From an uncultured Panacagrimonas sp. (lineage in GTDB: Bacteria > Pseudomonadota > Gammaproteobacteria > Nevskiales > Nevskiaceae): DNA of 29,601 nucleotides. The stretch is from NCBI GenBank assembly GCA_946481265.1, contig CAMLNE010000006.1, positions 1-29,601 of the forward strand, in the 5' to 3' direction. This document shows, piece after piece, positions 11,294 to 19,961 of this stretch. Numbering within the stretch: the first letter of the stretch is position 1; each line of letters opens with the position of its first letter. The notes under the pieces were generated by a model, which had not been told where the DNA came from, did not search any database, and saw nothing but the letters and a program-made list of their open reading frames with translations. The position numbers were made by a program, and so were the translations under genes.

Positions 11294-12138
11294 ACCCGCG
11301 GCCACCGGCCCACGCGCAGGACGACTTCAGCCTCGAGCTGCCGCCACTGCTCGAGGCGATCTACCTCCGGTACCACCACGACTTCCGCGGCTACGCGCCG
11401 GCCTCGCTCAAGCGCCGCCTGAGCTTCGCGATGACGCGCCTTGGCTGCCGCACGCTGTGGCAACTGCAGCAGCGCGTCCTGAACGAGCCGGACCTGTTCC
11501 CGCAGCTGCTCGACCTGCTGACGGTGCAGGTCTCCGAGATGTTCCGCGACCCCGCCTACTACCGCGCCCTGCGCGAGCATGTGGTGCCCCTGCTGCGTAC
11601 CTATCCCTCGCTGAAGATCTGGGTCGCCGGCTGCAGCACGGGCGAGGAGGTGTATTCGCTGGCGATCCTGCTGCGCGAGGAGGGATTGCTGTCGCGCTCG
11701 CTGATCTACGCCACCGATATCAATGCGCGCTCGCTGCAACGCGCCGAGGCCGGCGTGTTCGACATCGGCCGGATGGCCGGCTTCACCCAGAGCCACCGTC
11801 GGTCTGGCGGTCATTCCTCGCTGTCCGACTATTACACCGCCGCGTTCGGGCGCGCCGTGATCGACAAGACGCTGCGCAGGCACATCGTCTTTTCCGACCA
11901 TAGCCTGGCCACCGACAGCGTCTTTGCCGAGATGCAGTTCGTGTCCTGCCGCAATGTGCTGATCTACTTCGATCAGGCCCTGCAGGATCGTGCGCTCGGC
12001 CTGTTTGCCGAGGCGCTCTGCCGCCGGGGCTTCCTGGGGCTGGGCTCGAAGGAATCGCTGCGCTTCTCGGCGCAGGCCGGGGAATTCGACGAGGTCTCGC
12101 CCGAGCAGCGCATCTTCCGCAAGCGGGACCGCGCTTGA
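11278..12138 (+). CDS. CheR-type protein-glutamate methyltransferase
   Basis: S-adenosylmethionine-dependent methyltransferase of the CheR family, which esterifies glutamates on receptor helices. The 286-residue product has the N-terminal all-helical domain (YHHDFRGYAPASLKRRL), the AdoMet-binding motif VAGCSTGEEVYSL (from residue 116), YATDINARSLQRAEAGVF and FVSCRNVLIYFDQALQDRAL. The start ATG at 11278 lies within the end of the kinase gene, and the stop overlaps the TTG start of cheB, so translation is coupled along the operon. No tetratricopeptide or pentapeptide-tethering extension is seen. With no receptor gene nearby, its substrate is unknown. The neighbours suggest it modifies a kinase sensor module rather than a chemoreceptor, but that is inference. 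Confidence 0.93.
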
Positions 12139-12758
12139 GCGCGCATCCGAATCCCGCCGATCGCCCGCTCGACGGCATCGTCATCGGTGCCTCGGCCGGC
12201 GGCGTCGAAGTCCTGGGGCGCCTGCTGCCGGCGCTGCCGGCGACGCTCGCGGCTGCCGTCTTCGTGGTGCTCCACCAGCCACCGGATCGACCGAGCGTGC
12301 TGGTCGACATCTTTCGCGACCGCTGCGCGGTGAAGGTCTGCGAGGCGGAGGACAAGCAGCCTGTGCAGGCCGGCACCGTCTATTTCGGGCCGCCCAACTA
12401 TCACCTGCTGGTCGAGTCCGGACCGCGCATCGCGCTGTCGGTCGACGACCTGGTGCAGTTCTCGCGGCCGTCCATCGACGTGCTGTTCCAGTCCGCCGCC
12501 GATGCCTACGGCGAGCGCCTGCTCGCCATCCTGCTCACCGGCTGGAACGAGGACGGCGCCGCAGGGATCAAGGCGGTGCACGCGGCCGGCGGGATCACGG
12601 TGGTGCAGGACCCGGATACCGCCGAGGCGGCCGCGATGCCGCGGGCCGCGATCCGCCAGGTGCAGCCGCATTTCGTGCTCGATACGGCCGCCATCGAGCA
12701 ACTGCTGCGCGGGCTGGCGGCGGCCCCTTCCGCTTTTTCCGGCAGCCCTGCACCCTGA
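12135..12758 (+). CDS. Stand-alone CheB-type methylesterase
   Basis: Protein-glutamate methylesterase/deamidase domain without the receiver domain found in classical CheB. The 207-residue product carries the catalytic triad: Ser20 in IVIGASAGGVEVL, His47 in VVLHQPPDRPS and Asp140 in TGWNEDGAAGI (most CheB proteins have TGMGxDGA here). It also has the closing VVQDPDTAEAAAMPRAAI motif. The TTG start overlaps the cheR stop (TTGA). Lacking its own receiver, its activity would have to be set by a partner, perhaps the receiver-rich kinases on either side. The next gene starts 4 bases after its stop. Confidence 0.92.
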   Translation: MSAHPNPADRPLDGIVIGASAGGVEVLGRLLPALPATLAAAVFVVLHQPPDRPSVLVDIFRDRCAVKVCEAEDKQPVQAGTVYFGPPNYHLLVESGPRIALSVDDLVQFSRPSIDVLFQSAADAYGERLLAILLTGWNEDGAAGIKAVHAAGGITVVQDPDTAEAAAMPRAAIRQVQPHFVLDTAAIEQLLRGLAAAPSAFSGSPAP

Positions 12759-12762
12759 ACGC

Positions 12763-14298
12763 ATGCAAGCCACGGTCAAATGCCTGCTGGTCGACGACCT
12801 CGAGGAGAACCTGCTCGCGCTGTCGACCCTGCTCGAACAGCCACAGGTGGAGATCCTCAAGGCGCGCTCCGGCTCCGAGGCGCTCGAGCTGCTGCTGGTG
12901 CATGACGTGGCGCTGGCCCTGCTCGACGTGCGCATGCCGGACATGGACGGCTTCCAGCTGGCCGAGCTGATGCGCGGCAGCGAGCGCACGCGCAGCATCC
13001 CGATCATCTTCGTCACTGCCGGCGACCAGGAGCAGCACCGCGTCTTCAAGGGCTACGAGGCCGGAGCGGTCGACTTCCTGCACAAGCCGATCGACGCGCT
13101 GATCCTGGCCAACAAGGCGGCCGTCTTCTTCCAGCTCTACCGCCAGAAACTGCAGCTCGCGCAGGAGCTCAAGGAGCGCACGGAGACCCTGCGTCTGAAC
13201 GAGATGTTCGTGGCCATCCTCGGCCACGACCTGCGCACGCCACTCAACACCGTACTGGCCTCCACCGAACTGCTCCTGCGCACGTCCGCGGACGCATCGG
13301 TGCGCGATCTTGCGTCCCGCATCCGGAGCGGTGGAGATCGCATGCGCGTCCTGATCGAGAACGTGCTCGACCTGGCGCGGGCGCGCCTGGCCGGCGGCAT
13401 CGCGCTGGATCGTGCGCCGCTCGACCTGCGCGCCCTGGTGGAGAGCACCATGCAGGAGCATCTGGCCCTCGCGCCGGAACGACGCGTCGACGTACAGGTG
13501 CGCGGCGAGCTGCACGGGTACTGGGACGCGGGCCGGCTCGCGCAGGTGCTGTCCAACCTGATCGGCAATGCGCTTCAGCACGGAGAGGCTGGCAGCCCCG
13601 TGGAGATCACCATCAATGGAAGTTCGCCGCAGCGCGTGACGCTGTCGGTGGCAAATCGCGGCCGCATCGCGCCGGAGGTGCTGCCGCACGTCTTCGATCC
13701 CTTCGGGGCAGGGCACCGCCAGCGCGGCCGAAGCCAGGGGCTGGGCCTGGGACTGTACATCGCGCAGCAGATCGTCGATGCGCATGCCGGCGAGATCGGC
13801 GTCCATGTCACCGACGACGGGCGCACGGTGTTCCGCGTGATCTTGCCGCGCGGCGAACCTTCGCCGGGAGCCGGCGCCCTCGATGCACGCGATGCGCTGC
13901 CGCCGGCGCGCGCCGATGCGTCGGCCGGCGGGGCGCGCCGCATCCTGGTGGTTGACGACAACCGCGACTCGGCGGATTCGCTGGCGATCCTGCTGGAAAT
14001 GGACGGCAACCAGATCCGCACCGCCTACGACGGCCTGGAAGCGGTGGAGGCGGCCGCGACTTTCCGCCCCGACGTCGTGCTGCTCGACCTCGGCCTGCCG
14101 CGCCTGGACGGCTACCAGACCGCGCTGCGCATCCGCCAGCAGCCCTGGGGCGAGCCGATGGTGCTGGTGGCGCTCACCGGCCGCGACCAGGACGAGGACC
14201 GCCGGCGCACCCTCGAAGCCGGCTTCGACCGCCACCTGGTCAAGCCGGTCGACAGCGCGGTGCTGCTGCAGCTGTTGGCCGGGATATCCCGCCGCTGA
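12763..14298 (+). CDS. REC-HisKA-HATPase-REC hybrid kinase
   Basis: Cytoplasmic signalling protein of 511 residues with no membrane segment. An N-terminal receiver (LLVDDLEENLLAL, acceptor Asp55 in LLDVRMPDMDG, Lys in LHKPID) is joined by a short helical linker to HisKA (ILGHDLRTPLNTVLAS, His155). Then come an HATPase domain (NLIGNALQHG, GLGLGLYIAQQIV) and a C-terminal receiver (ILVVDDNRDSADS, Asp442 in VLLDLGLPRLDG, HLVKPV). This layout suits a relay: the upstream membrane kinase could phosphorylate the N-terminal receiver and thereby control this kinase. It is the last gene of the operon, with only 4 bases after cheB. No DNA-binding output domain is present, so the final response regulator lies elsewhere. 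Confidence 0.92.
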   Translation: MQATVKCLLVDDLEENLLALSTLLEQPQVEILKARSGSEALELLLVHDVALALLDVRMPDMDGFQLAELMRGSERTRSIPIIFVTAGDQEQHRVFKGYEAGAVDFLHKPIDALILANKAAVFFQLYRQKLQLAQELKERTETLRLNEMFVAILGHDLRTPLNTVLASTELLLRTSADASVRDLASRIRSGGDRMRVLIENVLDLARARLAGGIALDRAPLDLRALVESTMQEHLALAPERRVDVQVRGELHGYWDAGRLAQVLSNLIGNALQHGEAGSPVEITINGSSPQRVTLSVANRGRIAPEVLPHVFDPFGAGHRQRGRSQGLGLGLYIAQQIVDAHAGEIGVHVTDDGRTVFRVILPRGEPSPGAGALDARDALPPARADASAGGARRILVVDDNRDSADSLAILLEMDGNQIRTAYDGLEAVEAAATFRPDVVLLDLGLPRLDGYQTALRIRQQPWGEPMVLVALTGRDQDEDRRRTLEAGFDRHLVKPVDSAVLLQLLAGISRR

Positions 14299-14364
14299 GG
14301 GTCCACACGGTCGGGTCTGGGACGCAGCGGGCAGACGCGCGCCGCGACTGCGCCGCAGGGCATA

Positions 14365-14592
14365 TCAGCCGGCGCTCCGGGCTTCTTCCTCCGGCACGGT
14401 CTGCGCGGACAGCGGCGGAGTGGGCTTGAGGTTCTTGACGATGAAGACGGCGCAGCCCATCAGCAGCGCCAGGATGAACATGGGCAGCGGCGAGCGGCGA
14501 CGGTAGGTCGGGTTGCGTGCACAGCAGTAGGGGCACTTCCTGCAGTACCGGCTGATCGCGGTTCCACATTCCTGGCAGCGGGCGACACGCAT
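14365..14592 (-). CDS. Small Cys-rich single-pass membrane protein
   Basis: I do not recognise this 75-residue protein. The N-terminus holds a zinc-ribbon-like cluster, RCQECGTAISRYCRKCPYCC, with two CxxC pairs. It is followed by a basic segment (NPTYRRRS), one hydrophobic helix (PLPMFILALLMGCAVFIV) and a short acidic tail. That suggests a small membrane protein with a cytoplasmic metal-binding head. The start at 14592 is chosen because the Cys cluster begins right after it; an in-frame ATG at 14643 would add 17 residues, and neither has a clear ribosome binding site. It converges with the kinase operon and lies downstream of the gene at 14802-15326. Confidence 0.55.
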   Translation of the reverse strand: MRVARCQECGTAISRYCRKCPYCCARNPTYRRRSPLPMFILALLMGCAVFIVKNLKPTPPLSAQTVPEEEARSAG

Positions 14593-14801
14593 TGCGCCCC
14601 GAGGATAACGCCATGCGCCCGCAATGCCGTACACGCGGGCCATGCCCGCCGGCCGCTCACCTACCCCATGTCCAGGACCTCACCGCGTCTGCGCCCGCCG
14701 AGCGCCCGGCCGCGAATCCGGAACGCCGAACGACGGAAAATACGTGCGGTCTTCCTGGCGCGCAGGCCTGCGCCTTGCGCGGCCGGCGAGAAAGGGCCTG
14801 G

Positions 14802-15326
14802 CTAGCGCGCCTTGCGGCTTGCGCGCGCCGCGGGCTTTCCGGTCTGGCGCCCAGCCCTGGTATCCGCGAGTTCGCGGGCCGCGTAGGGCTCGACCATGTT
14901 GGGGTCCATGGCGTGCCGGCGCGACGTGTCGCGCAATCGCCGCGCCTCCTGCGTGCCGACCGGGTCGCGCTCCGCCAGTTCGGCCTCGTCGAGGCCCGCG
15001 CCGGCACCGATGCGGGCAGCGTCGACCACGTTCATCGCGCTGTCGGCGGACCGCCGGCCACCGTCCGCATGCGGGGTGCGGGAGGGCTCCGAGTCGAGCA
15101 AGGTCTCCGGGGTCAGATCGTCGGCGGTGACCTCGCCGTCCGGCGTCTCACCGCCGGTCATCCCGGCTTCGCGCACGCGTCGTGCCGGAAATTCCTCGCG
15201 CAGTTGGTCAGGCGGACGCGGATCGCCGACGCGGCCGGAGCGCTCGTCACCGCGCTCGAAGTCGAGTTCGCTGCGGGTCGCCCGCCCGCTGTCGGGCCGG
15301 CGTGCATCTGGACTGGATTTGGCCAT
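14802..15326 (-). CDS. Hypothetical hydrophilic protein, probably disordered
   Basis: The 174-residue product is rich in Asp, Glu, Arg and Ala, with no signal peptide or membrane helix, and is probably largely unstructured. The middle part (TADDLTPETLLDSEPSRTP, then VVDAARIGAGAGLDEAELAE) resembles a conserved block I recall from proteins in Pseudomonas and relatives that are loosely labelled HPr-related or serine kinase/phosphatase. Those labels have little support, and I assign no function. The start is well set: AAGGAG lies 8 bases before the ATG. The C-terminus is basic (GRQTGKPAARASRKAR), which might bind nucleic acid. The gene is divergent from the helicase gene. Confidence 0.7.
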   Translation of the reverse strand: MAKSSPDARRPDSGRATRSELDFERGDERSGRVGDPRPPDQLREEFPARRVREAGMTGGETPDGEVTADDLTPETLLDSEPSRTPHADGGRRSADSAMNVVDAARIGAGAGLDEAELAERDPVGTQEARRLRDTSRRHAMDPNMVEPYAARELADTRAGRQTGKPAARASRKAR

Positions 15327-15675
15327 TTTGGCTTCTCCTTGGCTGCTGGATCCGGCGGATGAATCCGGCCGATGGATCCGACTGGTCGATAGGCCGCTTC
15401 CGGGAAGCGGACCGTGGAGGCGCCACCAGCCGGGCTGGTGCCCCGCTCAGGCAGTCACGCAAGCGGCATTCCCAAGCGAGCCGCGCCCGCGGCGCCCGTT
15501 GGGGGAGTCGATCTGCCCGGCGCCCAGCGGCGATACTGCGACTCGCCATGAAGCGATTCCGAGATCCGGTACTGCCTTGCATGCCCGGGCGACGCGCACG
15601 CGACGCCGGTCGCTGCGTGGGCTCGCCCTGGGCGCATCACGCCGGCACCGATCGTGAGCGGGCGAGGATCACCGG
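15327..15675. other. Intergenic region with two adjacent inverted repeats
   Basis: About 350 bases between divergent genes, without a convincing ORF. Two perfect inverted repeats lie close together: CCGCTTCC/GGAAGCGG (15394-15410) and CACCAGC/GCTGGTG (15424-15440). Neither is followed by a T run. They could be operators for the divergent promoters or RNA hairpins in a leader. No clear -35/-10 boxes are seen. Confidence 0.5.
15335..15340 (-). promoter_or_regulatory. Ribosome binding site AAGGAG for the gene starting at 15326
   Basis: On the minus strand AAGGAG lies 8 bases upstream of the ATG, fixing the start of the hydrophilic protein gene. Confidence 0.75.
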
Positions 15676-18006
15676 GTGAGCGCGACAGCCGACAGCGCCA
15701 CCTACACCGTCTCGGTGCGGGAACTGATCGAGTTCACGGCCAAGACCGGCGACCTGGACCTGCGCTTCACGCCGGCGCCCAGCGCCGAGGAGGGCATCGC
15801 CGGTCACGCGCAGGTGGCGGCGCGGCGCGGCGCGGGCTACACGCGCGAGCGAGCGCTGAGCGCACGCCATGGCTCGCTGCTGCTGCGCGGGCGCGCCGAC
15901 GGCGTATGGGCCGAGCGCGCGGAGGTGGAGGAGATCAAGACCTTCCGCGGCGATCTGGAGCGCATCCCGCCCCATCACCGCGCGCTGCACTGGGCGCAGC
16001 TCAAGCTCTACGGTGCGATGTACTGCCGCGAGCAGGGGCTCGACGAGGTCGCCCTCCGGCTGACCTACTTCGACATCGCGCGCGAACGGGAGACCTCGCT
16101 GCGCGAAGTCCACGCGGCGAGCGCGCTCGAGGCCTTCTTCGCGGACCACTGCACGCGCTTCGAAGCCTGGGCGCAGCAGGAGCAGGCGCATCGTCGCGAT
16201 CGCGACCTGGGCCTGGCCCGCCTCGGCTTTCCGTTCGCACGCTTCCATTCCGGCCAGCGCCAGCTGGCCGAGGCGGTGTATCGCACCGGCCGCGACGGCG
16301 GCTGCCTGATGGCGCAGGCGCCCACCGGTATCGGCAAGACGCTGGGCACGTTGTTTCCGCTGCTCAAGGCCTGCGCACTGGGGCAGATCGACCGCATCTT
16401 CTTCCTGACCGCCAAGACGCCGGGCCGCCAGCTGGCGATCGACGCGGTCGCGCGCCTGCGTGCAGCGCAGCCCGACGTGCCGCTGCGGCTGCTCGAGCTG
16501 GTGGCGCGCGACAAGGCCTGCGTGCATCCCGACAAGGCCTGCCACGGCGACTCCTGCCCGCTGGCGAAGGGCTTCTACGACCGCCTGCCCGCAGCACGCG
16601 CACAGGCCAGCGCCCTCGCCCACCTGGACCAGGGCGCAGTGCAGCGCGTCGCCGAGGCGCACGGCATCTGTCCCTACTACCTGGGCCAGGAGATGGCGCG
16701 CTGGTCGGACGTGGTCGTCGGCGACTACCACTACTACTTCGACGGCAGCGCGCTGCTGCACGCCCTGACGGCGGCGCGGGAGTGGAAGGCGGCGCTGCTG
16801 GTGGACGAGGCGCACAACCTGCTGGAACGCGGTCGGGCGATGTACTCCGCCGAACTCGACCAGGCGCGCTTCGCCGCGGTGCGCGCCACCGCGCCCGCGG
16901 CACTCAAGCGTCCCCTGGACGCCGTCAACCGGCAATGGAACCGCCTGCTGCGTGACCAGGTCGTCGCCTACCAGGCCTATCCCGCGCCTCCGCTGGCACT
17001 GGTGGATGCGTTGGGCAAGCTGGTGGTCGCGATCACCGACTTCCTCGCCGAGCGGCCCGATCACGGCGATCGCGCGCTGCAGGACCTGATGTTCGACGCG
17101 CTGCAGTTCAGGTCCATGGCCGACGTCTTCGGGCCCCACTCGATCTTCGATGTCAGCCTGCGCGCGAGCAGCCACGCGCGCCGTCGCTGCGCCTCGACGC
17201 TGTGCCTGCGCAACGTCGTGCCGGCGCCTTTCCTGGCGCCGCGCCTGGCCGGTGCCCATGCGGCGGTGCTGTTCTCGGCCACGCTCGGGCCGGCGCCGTT
17301 CTACCGCGACATGCTCGGCCTGGAGGACTCCGCGCGCACGCTGGAGGTGGCTTCGCCCTTCAGTGCCGACCAGCTGCAGGTACGCCTGGTCGACCATGTC
17401 TCCACGCGTCTGGCCGACCGCACGCGCTCGGTGGCGCCGATCGCCGACCTGATGGCGGCGCAGTACCGGCGACGCCCCGGAAACTACCTGGCCTTCTTCA
17501 GCAGCTTCGACTACCTGGCCGAGGTGTCCGCCGGCCTGGCGGCACGTCATCCCGAACTACCGCAGTGGAGCCAGACCCGCGGCATGGCCGAGGCCGAGCG
17601 TGCGCAATTCCTGGCGCGCTTCACGGCCGAGGGCCGCGGCATCGGCTTCGCCGTGCTGGGCGGCGCCTTCGCCGAGGGCATCGACCTGCCGGGACGGCGC
17701 CTGATCGGCGCCTTCATCGCGACCCTGGGCCTGCCGCAGGTCAACCCGGTCAACGAGCAGATGAAGGACTGCATCGAGCGCCTGTTCGGACGCGGCTACG
17801 ACTACACCTACTTCTATCCCGGCCTGCAGAAGGTGGTGCAGGCGGCCGGCCGCGTGATCCGCACCGTCAGCGACCAGGGCAGCCTGGTGCTGATCGACGA
17901 TCGCTACCGACGTCGCTCGGTGCAGGCCCTGCTGCCCGGCTGGTGGCGCGTGCAGTCCGCCGCGCCGGCGGCGGCGCTCGACGACGCGCTGGCCTGCGTC
18001 CCGTGA
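15676..18006 (+). CDS. DinG/XPD-type Fe-S DNA helicase with N-terminal PD-(D/E)XK-like segment
   Basis: Superfamily 2 helicase of the XPD/DinG group, 776 residues. The N-terminal 150 residues look like a PD-(D/E)XK nuclease core: Asp75, then Glu86-Ile-Lys88 (EEIKTF), and a helix with HWAQLKLYGAMY that resembles the motif-IV QxxxY of Cas4/RecB-like nucleases. The helicase part has Walker A (APTGIGKT, Lys221), DEAH (Asp377-His380), four Cys placed as in the Fe-S domain (Cys282, Cys289, Cys294, Cys332), and the C-terminal motor with SATLG, EGIDLPGRRL and QAAGRVIRT. The start is GTG with GAGG upstream. Probable roles are repair or resolution of D-loops, R-loops or G4 structures. The stop overlaps the next kinase gene (GTGA). 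Confidence 0.9.
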   Translation: MSATADSATYTVSVRELIEFTAKTGDLDLRFTPAPSAEEGIAGHAQVAARRGAGYTRERALSARHGSLLLRGRADGVWAERAEVEEIKTFRGDLERIPPHHRALHWAQLKLYGAMYCREQGLDEVALRLTYFDIARERETSLREVHAASALEAFFADHCTRFEAWAQQEQAHRRDRDLGLARLGFPFARFHSGQRQLAEAVYRTGRDGGCLMAQAPTGIGKTLGTLFPLLKACALGQIDRIFFLTAKTPGRQLAIDAVARLRAAQPDVPLRLLELVARDKACVHPDKACHGDSCPLAKGFYDRLPAARAQASALAHLDQGAVQRVAEAHGICPYYLGQEMARWSDVVVGDYHYYFDGSALLHALTAAREWKAALLVDEAHNLLERGRAMYSAELDQARFAAVRATAPAALKRPLDAVNRQWNRLLRDQVVAYQAYPAPPLALVDALGKLVVAITDFLAERPDHGDRALQDLMFDALQFRSMADVFGPHSIFDVSLRASSHARRRCASTLCLRNVVPAPFLAPRLAGAHAAVLFSATLGPAPFYRDMLGLEDSARTLEVASPFSADQLQVRLVDHVSTRLADRTRSVAPIADLMAAQYRRRPGNYLAFFSSFDYLAEVSAGLAARHPELPQWSQTRGMAEAERAQFLARFTAEGRGIGFAVLGGAFAEGIDLPGRRLIGAFIATLGLPQVNPVNEQMKDCIERLFGRGYDYTYFYPGLQKVVQAAGRVIRTVSDQGSLVLIDDRYRRRSVQALLPGWWRVQSAAPAAALDDALACVP

Positions 18007-19895
18007 CCGCACCCGACCCGGCGCGCGACGCGGCGCGTTTGCGCGCGTTGGTGGCCGTCACCAGCACCCTGTTCTGGGTTCTGTCCGCCGACGGGCAGGT
18101 GGTGGAGGAGCAGCCCAGCCTGCAGGCCTTCACCGGCATGGGTTTCGATCGGATCCGCGGCGAGGGTTGGCTGCAGACGCTGCATCCGGAGGACCGGGCG
18201 CGGGTGCAGGAGGAATGGGCGCAGCACCGGCGTCTATGCCGCCCGGCGGAAATCCATTACCGCATGCGTCGCGCGGATGGCGAACACCGCTACATGCGGG
18301 CGCGTGCGGTACCGATGTTCGATCCCCGGCAGCGCCTGCTCGAATGGGTCGGCGCCAACGAGGACATGACCGATCAGCGGCGCGCGATCGAGGAACTGCG
18401 CGATCGCGAGGCCCGCCTGCAGCAGTTCGCGGACTCGCTGGCGCAGGTGGCCTGGGAGCTGGGCGGCTCGGGCGAGACGGTGTGGATCAATCGCCGCTTC
18501 TACGACTACACCGGCCTGGCACCGGACAGCCCGTGGGGATGGGACTGGTCGCGCGTGGTCCATCCCGAGGATCTGCCGGCGTACGAGGCTGCGTTCGAGC
18601 GCTCGATCCGGCTCGGCGAGGGCCTGCGCTTCGAGGGGCGCATGCGCCGCGCCGACGGCGAATATCGCTGGTTCCAGTTCTCCAGCGTCCCGCAGTTCGC
18701 GCAGGACGGCAGCGTCCACCGCTGGTTCGGCACCGCCACCGATATCGACGATTCGCACCAGGCCACCGAGAAGATCCACCGTTTCCTGGCCACGCTCGCG
18801 CACGAGCTGCGCAATCCCCTGGCTCCCATCGCCAACGGCGTGCAGATCCTGAAGATGCCCGATCTCGACGAGCGTACGCGGACCTCGGGACTGGCCACCA
18901 TCGAGCGCCAGACGGCCCTCATGCTGCGCCTGCTCGATGACCTGATGGATCTCAACCGGGTGCGCAGCGGCCGCCTGACCCTGCAGCGCCGGCCGCTGCT
19001 GCTGTCGAGCGTGATCGCGACCGCGCTGGAAACCAGCCGGCCTGCCCTGGAGAAGGGACATCATCGGCTGCGGGTGAACCTGCCGCCGCAGGCCCTGAGT
19101 CTGGACGCCGACGAGGCACGCCTGGCCCAGGTGCTCGCCAACGTGCTCAACAACGCCGCCAAGTTTTCGCCGCCCGAGACGCCCGTCGAGGTCACGGTCA
19201 CCGAGGAACCTTCGTTCGCGCGCATCGACGTCACCGACCAGGGCATCGGCATGTCGCCGGCGATGCTCGCGCGCGCCTTCGACCTGTTTGCGCAGGCCGA
19301 CACCGTCGTCGAATGCGGTTATGGCGGCCTGGGCATCGGCCTGAATGTCGCGCGCCGGCTGGTCCAGATGCACGGCGGCTCGATCGAGGCGTGCAGCGCC
19401 GGGCCGGGCCGCGGCAGCCGCATCACGATCCGGCTCCCGCTATCCGGTCACGCGGCCGCCGGCGAGCCGGTCCCGGCTGCGGAGCCGGCCTCGACGGATC
19501 AATCGCAGCGCCGCGTGCTGGTGGTCGATGACAACGAGGACGCCGCGCGCATCATCTGCATGCTCGTGCAGACACTCGGTCACGTCGTGCGCGGCGCCAA
19601 CAGCGGCGCCGAGGCGCTCGAGATCGCGCAGCACTTCCACCCCGACGTCGCGATCCTGGACATCGGCATGCCCGACATGAGCGGCTACGAACTCGCTCGC
19701 CGCTTGCGCGGCCAGCCTGGCGCGGACGCACTGTGCCTGGTCGCCCTGACCGGCTGGGGCCAGGAGAGCGACCGTCAGAAATCGCTCGAGGCGGGGTTCG
19801 ACCATCACCTCGTGAAACCCGCCGGAATGGCCGCACTGCGCCGCATCCTGTCGCAGCCGCAGAGCGGCCCTGCGGCCGAAGGCGACGCCGCCTAG
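18003..19895 (+). CDS. Soluble PAS-PAS-HisKA-HATPase-REC hybrid kinase
   Basis: Cytoplasmic hybrid histidine kinase of 630 residues from the GTG at 18003, which overlaps the helicase stop by 4 bases (GTGA). Two PAS domains (about 10-120 and 135-250) each end in a PAC motif (YRMRRADGEHRYMRARAVP; MRRADGEYRWFQFSSVPQF). They are followed by HisKA with LATLAHELRNPLAPI (His267), an HATPase domain (NVLNNAAKF, GYGGLGIGLNVAR) and a C-terminal receiver (VLVVDDNEDAARI, Asp553 in AILDIGMPDMSG, HLVKPAG). There is no membrane segment, so the signal is intracellular; PAS domains often bind small ligands or cofactors, but none can be inferred here. Tight coupling to a helicase gene is unusual. The partner regulator is unknown. 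Confidence 0.92.
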   Translation: MTAPDPARDAARLRALVAVTSTLFWVLSADGQVVEEQPSLQAFTGMGFDRIRGEGWLQTLHPEDRARVQEEWAQHRRLCRPAEIHYRMRRADGEHRYMRARAVPMFDPRQRLLEWVGANEDMTDQRRAIEELRDREARLQQFADSLAQVAWELGGSGETVWINRRFYDYTGLAPDSPWGWDWSRVVHPEDLPAYEAAFERSIRLGEGLRFEGRMRRADGEYRWFQFSSVPQFAQDGSVHRWFGTATDIDDSHQATEKIHRFLATLAHELRNPLAPIANGVQILKMPDLDERTRTSGLATIERQTALMLRLLDDLMDLNRVRSGRLTLQRRPLLLSSVIATALETSRPALEKGHHRLRVNLPPQALSLDADEARLAQVLANVLNNAAKFSPPETPVEVTVTEEPSFARIDVTDQGIGMSPAMLARAFDLFAQADTVVECGYGGLGIGLNVARRLVQMHGGSIEACSAGPGRGSRITIRLPLSGHAAAGEPVPAAEPASTDQSQRRVLVVDDNEDAARIICMLVQTLGHVVRGANSGAEALEIAQHFHPDVAILDIGMPDMSGYELARRLRGQPGADALCLVALTGWGQESDRQKSLEAGFDHHLVKPAGMAALRRILSQPQSGPAAEGDAA

Positions 19896-19961
19896 GGTCC
19901 TGCCCGGCGCCGCGCCTGCGCCGTTGCGGCGAAGAGGGCCAGTACCGCGGTCGCGCGTCGC

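Noticed and set aside
15548..15679. Short plus-strand ORF just before the helicase gene
   Set aside because: No ribosome binding site and no recognisable sequence, and it runs into the GTG start region of the helicase. Probably chance.
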